From contig NZ_CP032829.1 in the NCBI RefSeq assembly GCF_003660165.1, positions 1,749,001 to 1,813,000 of the forward strand: a stretch of 64,000 nucleotides of DNA, read 5' to 3'. The DNA is from Sphingomonas paeninsulae. Its GTDB lineage: Bacteria > Pseudomonadota > Alphaproteobacteria > Sphingomonadales > Sphingomonadaceae. A program made the position numbers and the translations under genes. This document shows positions 47,609-55,997 of this stretch, piece after piece. A model generated the notes under the pieces. It made no database searches and was not told the DNA's origin. It was given only the letters and a program-made list of their open reading frames with translations. Numbering within the stretch: position 1 is the stretch's first letter; each line of letters starts with the position of its first letter.

Positions 47609-49753
47609 ATGCCCCGCTTCTTTCATTGCAGCCGCGCCCTGATCCCCGCGATCACGCTTATCGTCGCAGCACCCGTCGCCCTGATCGCATATACTTCGAC
47701 CGCTGCGGCAGAGGCCAGCGACAGCGCAGTGGACGACGAGGGACCGGGCGCTGGCACATTGATGTTGCGCGGTTTGAAATCGACCGAAACGCTGCCTGCC
47801 GTCCGTTTGGGCACCAACATGGACGTTACCGTAAGCGGTTCGATTGCGCGGGTTCGTGTGACCCAGGTATTCCGCAACACGTCCGACAAATGGATGGAGG
47901 CGACCTATCTTTACCCTTTGCCAGAAGATGGCGCGGTCGACAGTCTGAAAATGGTCATTGGCCAGCGCGTTATCGTCGGCCAGATCGAAAAGCGCGCCGT
48001 CGCCCGCGCCCTTTATGAAAAGGCGAAGGCCAGCGGGCAGAAGGCCGGACTGGTTGAACAGCAGCGTCCGAATATGTTTACGAACAGCGTCGCAAACATC
48101 GGACCCGGCGAAACCGTGCTGGTCTCGATCGAGTATCAGATGCCGGTCAAACAGAGTCGGGGCAGCTTCTCGCTAAGACTGCCGCTGGTCGTTGGGCCGC
48201 GCTACACACCGCCGCACACGCTGACATCGGCAACGGCGGTCGCTGATGCGAATGCAGTGACATCTGCTCCCGTGCTTAATCCGAAAGCTGGGCAGACGCT
48301 AAACCCGGTTTCGATCACCGTGCGTTTGGCGCCGGGCTTTCGGCTCGCCAACGTTATCAGCCCCTATCACCGTGTCGCCATCACCGGCCACGGCGATGAA
48401 CGCACGATCAAACTGGCGGCGGGCACGGTGCCAGCCGATCGCGATTTTGAACTCGATTGGCGCTCGGCCTCGGCCGATCCAACGCTTGGCTTGTTCCGGG
48501 AGCACACTGACTATGGCGATTTTGTGATGGCGACGATCAACCCTCCGGTCGATCAGGCCAATGCTCCGACCCCGCCGCGGGAGATGGTTTTCGTGATCGA
48601 CAACAGCGGGTCGATGGGTGGCGCATCGATGGACGAAGCAAAGGCGAGCCTGATCTATGCGCTCAAGACCTTGCAGCCGCAGGACCATTTCAACATCATC
48701 CGTTTCGATGACACGATGACTCAGTTGTTTACGCACAGCGTGGCAGCGACGCCGGACCAGATCGCGCTGGCAACACGCTTTGCTGAGGGCCTTAAGGCGG
48801 CTGGCGGTACTGAAATGCTGCCTGCTCTGAAAGCGGCGCTGGCCGATGCTGCCAGCAGCGGAGGCCCAACCGCCGTGCGTCAGGTCATCTTTCTCACCGA
48901 TGGAGAGATTTCGAATGAACAGGAAATGCTCGCGACCCTCGGCGAAGATGGCGGACGATCGCATATCTTCTTCGTCGGGATCGGATCTGCCCCCAACGAT
49001 CATTTGATGACCCGGATGGCAACAATTGGTCGCGGCGCCTTCACTCATGTCGGCAGCCCAGAGGAAGTTGCGGCAAAGATCACGCCGCTGCTCGACATGC
49101 TGCGCCACCCGGCAATGCAGAATATAACGGTTAAGGTTTCGGGCGGAACGCTCGACCTGACGCCACGCGATTTGCCCGACCTGTATTTTGGGCAGCCACT
49201 CGTTCTCGTCGGGAAAACCGATCACTGGTCGGGGACGCTGACGGTCAGTGGAACCATCGCGGGCAAGGCGTGGCAGCGCAGTGTTGTGCTGTCCGACGCC
49301 AAAACCAGTCCATCGGTTGCCAAGCTCTGGGCGCGTCGTCGCATCGACGATATCGAAGCTGACAGGACGCTCGGTAAGCTCGATACGGACAAGGCGAACG
49401 ATCAGATTGCCGAGATCGGTCTCGCCAATTCTCTGGTCACCAGCCAAACGAGCCTCGTCGCAATCGACCGCACGCCGGTGCGTCCCGCCGGTGAAGGACT
49501 GGTTCGCGAGGATTTGCCCCTAAACTTGCCCGCAGGATGGGATTTCGACACGCTTTTCGGTGGAGAAAGCGGCAAGGCGGCGATGCGTAACGTCGATACG
49601 CTGGCCGCGCGCGCAGCGGAACAGGCAACCGCACTGGCGCTACCGAAAACCGCGACGGGCTTTGTCGGCGCAATCGTTAATGGGCTGGTGCTGCTCCTGT
49701 TGGGAATCGGCGGCCTGTTCTTCCTCCGTCGTCACCGGGGAGCAGCCCAATGA
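47609..49753 (+). CDS. VIT/VWA-domain surface protein, sortase substrate
   Basis: A 714-residue exported protein from ATG 47609 (GGAG site), with a signal peptide ending STAAAEA. Residues about 45-175 are a VIT (inter-alpha-trypsin) domain (VRVTQVFRNTSDKWMEATYLYPLPEDGAV). Residues about 320-490 are a von Willebrand A domain with the MIDAS motif DNSGSMGG and the acidic TDGEIS. The C-terminus is a sorting signal: LPKTAT, a hydrophobic helix (IVNGLVLLLLGIGGLFFL) and RRHRG. This matches the 'marine proteobacterial sortase target protein' family (LPxTA). It overlaps the sortase gene by ATGA. Confidence 0.93.
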   Translation: MPRFFHCSRALIPAITLIVAAPVALIAYTSTAAAEASDSAVDDEGPGAGTLMLRGLKSTETLPAVRLGTNMDVTVSGSIARVRVTQVFRNTSDKWMEATYLYPLPEDGAVDSLKMVIGQRVIVGQIEKRAVARALYEKAKASGQKAGLVEQQRPNMFTNSVANIGPGETVLVSIEYQMPVKQSRGSFSLRLPLVVGPRYTPPHTLTSATAVADANAVTSAPVLNPKAGQTLNPVSITVRLAPGFRLANVISPYHRVAITGHGDERTIKLAAGTVPADRDFELDWRSASADPTLGLFREHTDYGDFVMATINPPVDQANAPTPPREMVFVIDNSGSMGGASMDEAKASLIYALKTLQPQDHFNIIRFDDTMTQLFTHSVAATPDQIALATRFAEGLKAAGGTEMLPALKAALADAASSGGPTAVRQVIFLTDGEISNEQEMLATLGEDGGRSHIFFVGIGSAPNDHLMTRMATIGRGAFTHVGSPEEVAAKITPLLDMLRHPAMQNITVKVSGGTLDLTPRDLPDLYFGQPLVLVGKTDHWSGTLTVSGTIAGKAWQRSVVLSDAKTSPSVAKLWARRRIDDIEADRTLGKLDTDKANDQIAEIGLANSLVTSQTSLVAIDRTPVRPAGEGLVREDLPLNLPAGWDFDTLFGGESGKAAMRNVDTLAARAAEQATALALPKTATGFVGAIVNGLVLLLLGIGGLFFLRRHRGAAQ

Positions 49754-50358
49754 ACTATGTCCTGACATCGAACGGCACGGTATCGTGGAGGGGCCCCGCG
49801 CGTGTCCTCTCGATTGCACTTTGCCTCGCGGGCTTCGTGCAATTTGCGACCGGCGCGATCGTGCCAGCCAAGGCAATGGTCGCGCAACTTTTGCTTGAGC
49901 GGGCCTTCGATCGCAGCGTCGCCACGCATCGTTCGCAAAAGCCCTGGCCATGGGCCGACATGGCACCAATCGCCCGGATCAGTGTGCCACGGCTCGGGGT
50001 GGATAGCATCGTGCTCGACACCGGATCAGGTCAGGCGATGGCTTTCGGGCCGACGTTGCTTCCGGGCGGCGCGCGCCTTGGCGCACCCGGCACCGCAGTC
50101 ATCGCTGCGCACCGCGATACTCACTTCCGGTTCCTAGAGCACGTTCGAACTGGCGATCTAATTGCCGTTAAAAGTCTGGACGGAACGACACAAAGATATC
50201 GCGTGAATGGTGCCGAGATCGTTAGATGGGACAAGTTCGCTGTCGATACTGAAGGGGCGGCTGCCCAACTTGCCTTGTCCACCTGCTATCCATTCGGTGC
50301 GTTGGATCACGGGCCGCTGCGGTATGTTGTCCATGCGAGTCAGATTGAAAAGCGTTGA
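49750..50358 (+). CDS. Class GN sortase
   Basis: A 202-residue transpeptidase of the Gram-negative sortase class. It has an N-terminal membrane anchor, the start of the sortase fold (PIARISVPRLGVDSIVL), the catalytic His in VIAAHRDTHFRFL, the catalytic Cys in LALSTCYPFGAL and the Arg in GPLRYVVHA. It is translationally coupled to the LPKTA protein, which is its evident sole substrate in this locus. It would process or anchor that protein at the inner-membrane/periplasm face. Confidence 0.93.
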   Translation: MNYVLTSNGTVSWRGPARVLSIALCLAGFVQFATGAIVPAKAMVAQLLLERAFDRSVATHRSQKPWPWADMAPIARISVPRLGVDSIVLDTGSGQAMAFGPTLLPGGARLGAPGTAVIAAHRDTHFRFLEHVRTGDLIAVKSLDGTTQRYRVNGAEIVRWDKFAVDTEGAAAQLALSTCYPFGALDHGPLRYVVHASQIEKR

Positions 50359-50529
50359 ATTTCTGGTGGAGCTGAGCTCCGCATAACTGGCGTCCAGCAG
50401 CATCCGTGACCATCTGAAAACCGGCCGTTGTCGGAGACGTCGCCCGTATCAATGTCCGTGACTATCCGGGGTTATCCTGTTACAGTCCCCACACAATGTG
50501 GGGTACGGTGTGGGGTTTGACGGACGCGC
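50359..50529. promoter_or_regulatory. Chromosome/island junction region with CCCCACA repeats
   Basis: This 171-bp interval separates the sortase from the integrase. GGAGC-TGA-GCTCC (50369-50381) may terminate the sortase operon. CCCCACA (50487-50493) and TGTGGGG (50497-50503) form a perfect 7-bp inverted repeat, and GTGTGGGG recurs at 50508-50515, just before the integrase start; these could be integrase arm or operator sites. No tRNA gene is visible, so the attachment core cannot be set from this window. Confidence 0.45.
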
Positions 50530-51732
50530 GTGGGTAAACTGACAACCTTGAGCTTTAAGGCGGCAATAGCGCCGGGAACCTATCAGGATGGCGAAGGGCT
50601 GATGCTCGTCGTCAAATCTGCCAAATCCCGATCATGGCAGGTCAGAGTGCAGGTTGATGGCAAGCGCCGCGACTTTGGGCTTGGGTCCGCTGGCAAGGTG
50701 TCGCTATCGGCAGCACGGGCTAAAGCTCAGGAGCTACGGACACTCTATCAGTCTGGTGTCGATCCGGTCGCGAAGAAGCGCGCCGATAAACTAGCAAGGT
50801 TGAGCATCCCTACATTTCGCGAAGCTGCCAAGCTCGTGCACGACGAGCAAAAGGCAGGCTGGCGCAATGTGAAGCATCGTGCCGACTGGCTTTCCAGTCT
50901 CGAACGACTTGCCTTCGATCACATAGGCGATGAGCGGATTGATCTTGTTGACGTTCCAATGGTTCGTGACCTTTTGCTTCCGATCTGGCTGGAGAAGCCT
51001 GAGACCGCTCGTCGCGTTCGTCAGCGCGTGAAGGCGGTCCTCGACTGGGCTGCGGCGAAGGGCTTTCGCACATCGCTCGATTTAAGCGGATTGAACAAGG
51101 GACTACCCCGCCAACCCAAGGGCGATAATCACTTTGCAGCGATGGACTATGTGAAGGTCCCCTCGTTCATCGCCGCGGTTAAGGCTGCTCCCGAAACCAC
51201 GGGTCGGCTGGCGCTCCTGTTCACGATTTACACTGCCGCGCGATCTGGTGAAGTCCGAGGTGCGACGTGGGGCGAAATCGATCTCGACGCCAAACTTTGG
51301 ACTATCGCCGGTATCCGCATGAAGGCGGGTAAGGAGCATATCGTCCCATTGCCCGCACCAGCCGTGAAGATACTTAAGCATCTGGCGGAGGCGCGCAAAG
51401 GCGGGAAGGGCGAAGTCATCTTCATCGGCACGAAGGAAAGGCCGATCAGCGATATGACTATGTCCAAGGTTCTACGCGACATGTCCGAGCCATTCACCGT
51501 CCACGGCTTTCGGTCATCGTTCAAAGACTGGGCCGTCGAATCCACCGGCTTCCCTGACGCCGTGTCCGAGGCGGCTCTGGCCCATCTCGATAAAGACAGG
51601 GTCCGGGCTGCTTATCGCCGCACGGATTTTCTTAAGATGCGCGGAGACCTCATGGCGGCATGGGCAAACTTCGTTGACGGCGGGGGCGGCGTCGTGCGCG
51701 ATATTACCGAACCCGCACGTCTGGCAGGATGA
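50530..51732 (+). CDS. Tyrosine-type site-specific integrase (P4-like)
   Basis: A 400-residue recombinase from GTG 50530. It has an N-terminal DUF4102 arm-binding domain (APGTYQDGEGLMLVVKSAKSRSWQVRVQVDGKRRDFGLG), a SAM-like core-binding domain (about 100-190), and the catalytic domain with the first Arg in TAARSGEVRGATW, the H-x-x-R box in TVHGFRSSFKDW, the late His in LAHLDKDRVRAAYRR and the Tyr in that same segment. It integrates and, with the excisionase, excises the island. It sits at the left edge of the element. Confidence 0.95.
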   Translation: MGKLTTLSFKAAIAPGTYQDGEGLMLVVKSAKSRSWQVRVQVDGKRRDFGLGSAGKVSLSAARAKAQELRTLYQSGVDPVAKKRADKLARLSIPTFREAAKLVHDEQKAGWRNVKHRADWLSSLERLAFDHIGDERIDLVDVPMVRDLLLPIWLEKPETARRVRQRVKAVLDWAAAKGFRTSLDLSGLNKGLPRQPKGDNHFAAMDYVKVPSFIAAVKAAPETTGRLALLFTIYTAARSGEVRGATWGEIDLDAKLWTIAGIRMKAGKEHIVPLPAPAVKILKHLAEARKGGKGEVIFIGTKERPISDMTMSKVLRDMSEPFTVHGFRSSFKDWAVESTGFPDAVSEAALAHLDKDRVRAAYRRTDFLKMRGDLMAAWANFVDGGGGVVRDITEPARLAG

Positions 51733-51754
51733 TTTTAGATATGGGACCAAATGC

Positions 51755-52027
51755 GTGACACGACCTACATCGAAGTGGCTGGAAGATTTGAACTTCGTCC
51801 TTGGCCATAATGCTGACCGTGTTCGTGACGCCGGGAACCACAAGGCCAAACTGAGTGCGTTGCTAACCTACATCGATGACCTGCGCGAGATGCTGGCGAA
51901 GCTGCCTGCGTCCGACCCGTTGGCGCTCGATCCACTTAAGTTGTTGGTCGGCGAAATTGACCGTCTTCTAGCTCACCGTAAATCTGAGGTGCTCAAGCCA
52001 TCGGAGGGGACAAAAGTGCCGGTCTGA
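51755..52027 (+). CDS. Small island protein, function unknown (N-terminal half?)
   Basis: A 90-residue protein from GTG 51755: helical, with TYIDDLREMLAKLPASDPLALDPLKLLVGEIDRLLAHRK. It ends ...SEGTKVPV. Adding one G to the run GGGG at 52006-52009 would fuse it to the next frame (SEGDKSAGLTIADHALRARAMQ) into one 198-residue protein. Whether it is one gene or two is open. No family is recognised. Confidence 0.55.
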   Translation: MTRPTSKWLEDLNFVLGHNADRVRDAGNHKAKLSALLTYIDDLREMLAKLPASDPLALDPLKLLVGEIDRLLAHRKSEVLKPSEGTKVPV

Positions 52028-52044
52028 CGATTGCAGATCATGCC

Positions 52045-52350
52045 TTGCGCGCTCGGGCGATGCAGTATGTCGAATGTTATCGGGCCATTGGGCAGACTGA
52101 TGCTCAAGCCTTCGGTAAGGTCGCTGCGTTGTTCAAGGCATACCCGGGACACAAAGGCCAGTTCGGCACCGCTACCGTGAAGGAATGGTGGCACGAAACG
52201 CACAAGTTCGGGCGGCTTGCCAACCAGAGAGAAGCATTAGATCAAACATGGGACGGCTTAGGCGACATCCTCAAAGAGCGTAAAACAACGGCCGCGGAGC
52301 TAGACCGCGATCTCGCCATCCTCGAAGCGCGGCGAGCAAAAGCGAACTGA
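52045..52350 (+). CDS. Small island protein, function unknown (C-terminal half?)
   Basis: A 101-residue protein; TTG 52045 or ATG 52060 are the only starts in this frame. The content is helical (QYVECYRAIGQTDAQAFGKVAALFKAYPGHKGQFGTATVKEWWHETHKFGRLANQ), with a possible HTH-like middle. The open frame extends upstream of the start towards the preceding gene without a good start codon, which favours a fusion with it. No family is recognised. Confidence 0.55.
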   Translation: MRARAMQYVECYRAIGQTDAQAFGKVAALFKAYPGHKGQFGTATVKEWWHETHKFGRLANQREALDQTWDGLGDILKERKTTAAELDRDLAILEARRAKAN

Positions 52351-52363
52351 AATCAGCCTTTCC

Positions 52364-52383
52364 GATACCGGCCTATCGGTATC
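52364..52383. repeat. Inverted repeat before excisionase
   Basis: GATACCG (52364-52370) and CGGTATC (52377-52383) are a perfect 7-bp inverted repeat with a 6-base spacer, 68 bp before the excisionase start. It could be an operator or a recombination-directionality site. Confidence 0.4.
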
Positions 52384-52450
52384 CCGACCCACGCTACGGC
52401 AACTGTCTTTCAGCGACCACGGACAGCCGTGGATGCAATGGAGACAGAAG

Positions 52451-52639
52451 ATGACTGAACCTCTAGCCTTCACAATCCCGGAAGCAGTTGCCACCTCGCG
52501 TGTATCCCGCTCCGAAATCTATGCCGCCTTGCAGCGAGGCGATCTCGAAGCAAAGAAACGCGGACGCCGCACGCTGATACTTCGTGAGGAGCTTCAACGT
52601 TTCATGTCCAGCCTGCCAGCTTATCAGGCGGCTGCGTGA
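52451..52639 (+). CDS. AlpA/excisionase-type DNA-binding protein
   Basis: A 62-residue MerR-like/AlpA winged-helix protein: LAFTIPEAVATSRVSRSEIYAALQRGDLEAKKRGRRTLILREELQRFMSSLP. ATG 52451 has a GGAGA site. Proteins of this type act as recombination directionality factors or activate the integrase gene. Its place between integrase and primase fits satellite-like islands. Confidence 0.85.
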   Translation: MTEPLAFTIPEAVATSRVSRSEIYAALQRGDLEAKKRGRRTLILREELQRFMSSLPAYQAAA

Positions 52640-52847
52640 GTCATGCCAGCAACAGCACGGGCCGTCGCCCCTGAGACGAAGAAGGGCCGGACCGCCACAG
52701 TCCGACCCTCCACGAATTTGCTTAGCAACAGCGTCGCCATTGATACCACTGAAGCTTTGCTATCGCAATTGCCTTGGGCGTGGCCAAAGCCGCCGTGTCT
52801 TGGCTGCTTTCCGATCCTCGTCCGTCACTATTTCGGGGAGGCTCACC
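52640..52847. other. Short region with hairpin, no supported gene
   Basis: GGGCCGGAC (52684-52692) and GTCCGACCC (52700-52708) pair with one G-T wobble, a terminator or attenuator-like hairpin about 45 bp after the excisionase stop. A 71-codon open frame from 52643 spans it but has no ribosome site or family resemblance, so I do not call it. Confidence 0.45.
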
Positions 52848-53045
52848 ATGTCGGATGAACAGCAAGATCATCGCGTAGCGGCAATGGCGATCATTACGTC
52901 CGGCGCGGCACTCCGCCCGAAAGAGGGTCAGTTCCTCGGCGGCATCGCTTTCGACGCCAATCCCCTCACGGAAAAGCAGTCAAACTGGTTGTCTATCCTG
53001 CTGGCGCGTCACGGCTTCGATGAATTGAATGGAGGCACGGCATGA
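52848..53045 (+). CDS. Small island protein, function unknown
   Basis: A 65-residue protein with a strong GGGGAGG site before ATG 52848. The sequence MSDEQQDHRVAAMAIITSGAALRPKEGQFLGGIAFDANPLTEKQSNWLSILLARHG has no signal or helix for a membrane. The 'KQSNWLSILLARHGF' tail resembles small phage proteins. It overlaps the next gene by ATGA. Confidence 0.65.
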   Translation: MSDEQQDHRVAAMAIITSGAALRPKEGQFLGGIAFDANPLTEKQSNWLSILLARHGFDELNGGTA

Positions 53046-53344
53046 ACATGCATTCAGCCATATATCCCGACGCCCCGGGCCACCGCGGCATCGACACTAG
53101 TATTGAAGCCGCTGACGCTATTGCTGCGGTGGCCGGCCCCCTGCGCAGGCTCGTCTATGCCGCTATCTATGGCGCTGGCAGCGTTGGGCTCACCACCGAT
53201 GAGATTGCCGTCGCCCTCGATATGCATCGATACAGCGTCCAGCCGCGCACGTCCGAACTGAAGTGCGATCACCGCATCGAGGATAGCGGGCGGCGTCGGA
53301 AGAATGCGTCGGGCTGTAACGCCATCGTCTGGGTCGTGACATGA
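53042..53344 (+). CDS. Winged-helix-like island protein
   Basis: A 100-residue protein. Residues about 35-90 (RRLVYAAIYGAGSVGLTTDEIAVALDMHRYSVQPRTSELKCDHRIEDSGRRRKNASG) have the layout of a winged helix: helix, turn, recognition helix with RTSEL, then a basic wing. Phage genomes often carry such a gene in the replication region. It is coupled by ATGA overlaps to both neighbours. Confidence 0.7.
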   Translation: MNMHSAIYPDAPGHRGIDTSIEAADAIAAVAGPLRRLVYAAIYGAGSVGLTTDEIAVALDMHRYSVQPRTSELKCDHRIEDSGRRRKNASGCNAIVWVVT

Positions 53345-53628
53345 GTGGCCGTATCCTGCCGATGCGGACGCCACATCGAGATCGACACGGCACAATCCAC
53401 GTCCAAGGCGATAGCGTCGATGGATTTACCGTTAGTCACGAGTCGTCGTCGGGCAGTTCATGGGGCGAGCTCCACGGGCCGTTTCCGCTCGGCCAATCGG
53501 CGATTGCCTTCGCTTATGGCCTAAACCGCGACGAGCATGAGGGTGTCTGCAATATCTCGATTTGCGATGGCGCTGTTCGACACGCAAGTCCCGATGTTGG
53601 GCTTGTAACATTGCCGGGAGAATTCTGA
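53341..53628 (+). CDS. Island protein, function unknown
   Basis: A 95-residue protein overlapping the previous gene by ATGA and the primase start by one base (TGATG). It contains HGTIHVQGDSVDGFTVSHESSSGSSWGELHGPFPLGQSAIAFAYGLNRDEHEG. It looks beta-rich, with no recognised family. Coupling suggests a role in the island's replication module. Confidence 0.6.
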   Translation: MSGRILPMRTPHRDRHGTIHVQGDSVDGFTVSHESSSGSSWGELHGPFPLGQSAIAFAYGLNRDEHEGVCNISICDGAVRHASPDVGLVTLPGEF

Positions 53629-54542
53629 TGCGAATTGATCTCGACACCATACGCGCCGCACATTCGCTTACCTCAGTCGCAGGAGCCGTCGTTAAACTGA
53701 AGCGCGCAGGCAACGAGATGGCGGGCTGTTGTCCGTTTCATGCTGACAAGTCACCCAGTTTCACGATCTACAGCGGGGGGCAGCGTGGTCACTGTTTCGG
53801 CTGCGGCTGGACAGGTGATGTGCTGGACTTCGTAATGAAGCTGCACGGCGTGTCTCTCCCGGAAGCAGCCGACATGCTCACTGGTGGGAACCTGCCGGTT
53901 GTCCAGGTCGCGCCCATCGTCAGAAATCGGCCACAAAAGGACGAACGTGACACCACAGCCGAGGCGCTGGCAATCTGGAATGAGGCGGTGCCAATTACCG
54001 GCACGCCGGCAGAGGTGTATCTACGTCGCCGCAGCATCACGGTTGCCTTGCCCCCATGCCTGCGGTTCGCTTGTATTCGATACGGCTGGGGCAGTATTCT
54101 GCATCCGGCGCTTATCGCGGCCATCACCTCACCAGCTGGGGATCTGATCGGCATCCAGCGCACTTACCTGACCGAAGATGGTGGCAAGGCTCCGTTCGAT
54201 AAGGTGAAGCTCTCGCTGGGTCGGGTGCGCGGTGGCGCGATCCAGCTCGGTGCGGCAACCGCCAGCATGCTCGTCACTGAGGGGCTTGAGGACGGTCTGA
54301 CGCTCTTTCAGGTGTTGGGACGGTCTGTATGGGTATCGGCCGGCACGTCGATGCTGCCAGCTATAGAGTTTCCGCCGATAGTGCGGGCTGTGGTAATCGG
54401 CGCTGACGGCGATGCTCCCGGCGAGGCAGCAGCGCAGAAAGCGGCGGAAGCATACTCACTGGCCGGATGCATCGTCAGGATCATGCGCCCTGCGGCACCG
54501 CATAAAGACTTCAATGCTGAAGCTATGGCGGTGAATCTATGA
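53628..54542 (+). CDS. CHC2 zinc-finger/TOPRIM primase
   Basis: A 304-residue DnaG-type primase. The zinc finger is at residues about 34-60 (CCPFHADKSPSFTIYSGGQRGHCFGCGWTGD), followed by DVLDFVMKLHGVSLPEAADML. The TOPRIM-type segment is at about 200-290 (MLVTEGLEDGLTLFQVLG, VVIGADGDAPGEAAAQKAAEAYS). ATG 53628 overlaps the upstream stop. It makes RNA primers for island replication. It is shorter than DnaG, without the helicase-binding C-terminal domain, as usual for phage and satellite primases, and is coupled by ATGA to the ATPase. Confidence 0.92.
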   Translation: MRIDLDTIRAAHSLTSVAGAVVKLKRAGNEMAGCCPFHADKSPSFTIYSGGQRGHCFGCGWTGDVLDFVMKLHGVSLPEAADMLTGGNLPVVQVAPIVRNRPQKDERDTTAEALAIWNEAVPITGTPAEVYLRRRSITVALPPCLRFACIRYGWGSILHPALIAAITSPAGDLIGIQRTYLTEDGGKAPFDKVKLSLGRVRGGAIQLGAATASMLVTEGLEDGLTLFQVLGRSVWVSAGTSMLPAIEFPPIVRAVVIGADGDAPGEAAAQKAAEAYSLAGCIVRIMRPAAPHKDFNAEAMAVNL

Positions 54543-55855
54543 CCGCTATCCCATTGCACCAACGCTTCGAACAAATCGAGCAAAACGAACCATTCAGCGC
54601 GCCGAATCTCCCGGCACCGCTGAAGATCACGGCAACGCCCTATCAGTGGTGCGACCCGTCGCAGATAAAGCTCAGAGAGTGGGTCTACGGTCGATCCATC
54701 CAACGCGGGCACCTTCGCGCCGTCGTGGCACAGGGTGGAGCCGGTAAGACCATTCTGAGCGTGGGCGAGGCATTGTGCATGGCGACAGGTCGCAATCTCC
54801 TTGGACAGACAGTGCCGGGTGGCCCTAAACGCGTGTGGCTGTGGAATCTTGAGGATGATGGCGACGAACTCGCCCGCATCGTCCAAGCTGCATGTCTGCA
54901 TTGGGACATTGCGCCCGAGCACATCCGCGACCGGCTCTTTATAGACAGTGCGCTCGACGGGGCTCCCCTAAAGCTGGCCAGTTCGACCAATGCGGCTGGG
55001 CTCGTGATCAACCGTCCGCTCGTCGAGGCGCTGACTGACGAAATGAAGGGCAGGGAGATCGATTACCTCCACGTCGATCCGTTCGTATCGTCCCACTCGG
55101 CGAACGAGTCCGACAATATGGAGATCGACGCCATTGCCAAGGAATGGGCGATGGTCGCCAAGAAGTCCGAGGCTGGGGTCGGGCTTGCCCATCACATCAG
55201 CAAGGCCGGGGCGGGAGAAGCGACCGCAATGCATGCCCGCGGTGCCGTCGCTCTCATCAACGCCTGCCGTTCGGTGCTGGTTCTCAACCGCATGTCGGAC
55301 GAGGAAGCCAAGCGTTACGGCATTGAAGACGAGCGCCGACGCCGGTTTTTCCGTGTCTATGACGACAAGAACAACCGCGCGCCGCCCAGCGACAAGTCCG
55401 ACTGGTATCAGATGGCCTCGGTGAGCCTGGGCAACGGCATCAATGACGATGGCGATAACATGGGTGTGGTCGTGCCATGGTCACCGCCTGACGCATTCGA
55501 CGGTGTCACTGCTGATCACCTATATCGCGTTCAGTGCCTAGTTTCCGAGGGAACATGGCGGGCCGACGTTCAGGCATCTGCATGGGTCGGGAAGCCCGTT
55601 GCGCAGATCATGGGCCTGAGCTCAGAGGCTGATGTAAAAGCCGACCGAGCCCGCATCAACATGCTGTTGCGCACATGGATTGGCACCGGCGCGCTTGTGA
55701 AGACTGAAGGAAAGGACAGCAAAAGCATGTCGCGGACCTTCGTGGAGGTCGGTGAATGGGCTGTTCAGGGCGTTCCCCCCACCTCTCAAGGTGTGGTGAG
55801 GAAGGGTGTGGAAGGTGAGGGGCCTGCAATTCCACACCACACCTCCCCCCTTTAG
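54539..55855 (+). CDS. RepA-like AAA/RecA-fold ATPase (replication helicase)
   Basis: A 438-residue ATPase. Walker A is AQGGAGKT (about 62-69), Walker B-like IDYLHVDPFVSSH (about 178-190), and the sensor/His region GLAHHISKAG. This is the AAA_25/RepA hexameric helicase pattern. It pairs with the primase, so together they form the island's replication module. The last 30 residues (VPPTSQGVVRKGVEGEGPAIPHHTSPL) are low-complexity and coincide with the GGTGTGG repeats in the DNA, so the C-terminus may be shaped by a DNA signal. The start overlaps the primase by ATGA. Confidence 0.88.
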   Translation: MTAIPLHQRFEQIEQNEPFSAPNLPAPLKITATPYQWCDPSQIKLREWVYGRSIQRGHLRAVVAQGGAGKTILSVGEALCMATGRNLLGQTVPGGPKRVWLWNLEDDGDELARIVQAACLHWDIAPEHIRDRLFIDSALDGAPLKLASSTNAAGLVINRPLVEALTDEMKGREIDYLHVDPFVSSHSANESDNMEIDAIAKEWAMVAKKSEAGVGLAHHISKAGAGEATAMHARGAVALINACRSVLVLNRMSDEEAKRYGIEDERRRRFFRVYDDKNNRAPPSDKSDWYQMASVSLGNGINDDGDNMGVVVPWSPPDAFDGVTADHLYRVQCLVSEGTWRADVQASAWVGKPVAQIMGLSSEADVKADRARINMLLRTWIGTGALVKTEGKDSKSMSRTFVEVGEWAVQGVPPTSQGVVRKGVEGEGPAIPHHTSPL

Positions 55856-55918
55856 GGGGAGGGGGTGGGGAAGGTAGCCCGAGGGCAAGAATCGCAGGTG
55901 TGGAAAATCGAGGTGTGG
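55789..55918. repeat. Cluster of GGTGTGG direct repeats with hairpin
   Basis: [A/G]GGTGTGG occurs at 55789-55796, 55804-55811, 55896-55903 and 55911-55918, and inverted as CCACACC around 55832-55843. Between them CTCCCCC and GGGGGAG flank a short loop (55843-55861). The cluster spans the end of the helicase gene and the spacer after it, the place where iteron-like origins often lie. It could equally be a terminator plus binding sites. Confidence 0.45.
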
Positions 55919-55997
55919 AACGTTCGCCGACGAGCCGGGTGATATTTCCTGACACGGCAAATGCCGCCTTTGACGCGGAAGCATGGAGAGATTGAAA

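Noticed and set aside
50369-50381. GGAGC-TGA-GCTCC as a tRNA 3' end or attachment core
   Set aside because: It is only a short hairpin after the sortase stop; no other tRNA parts precede or follow it.
52643-52858. 71-codon open frame between the excisionase and the next island gene
   Set aside because: It lacks a ribosome site and spans a terminator-like hairpin; the downstream ATG at 52848 has a far better ribosome site in another frame.
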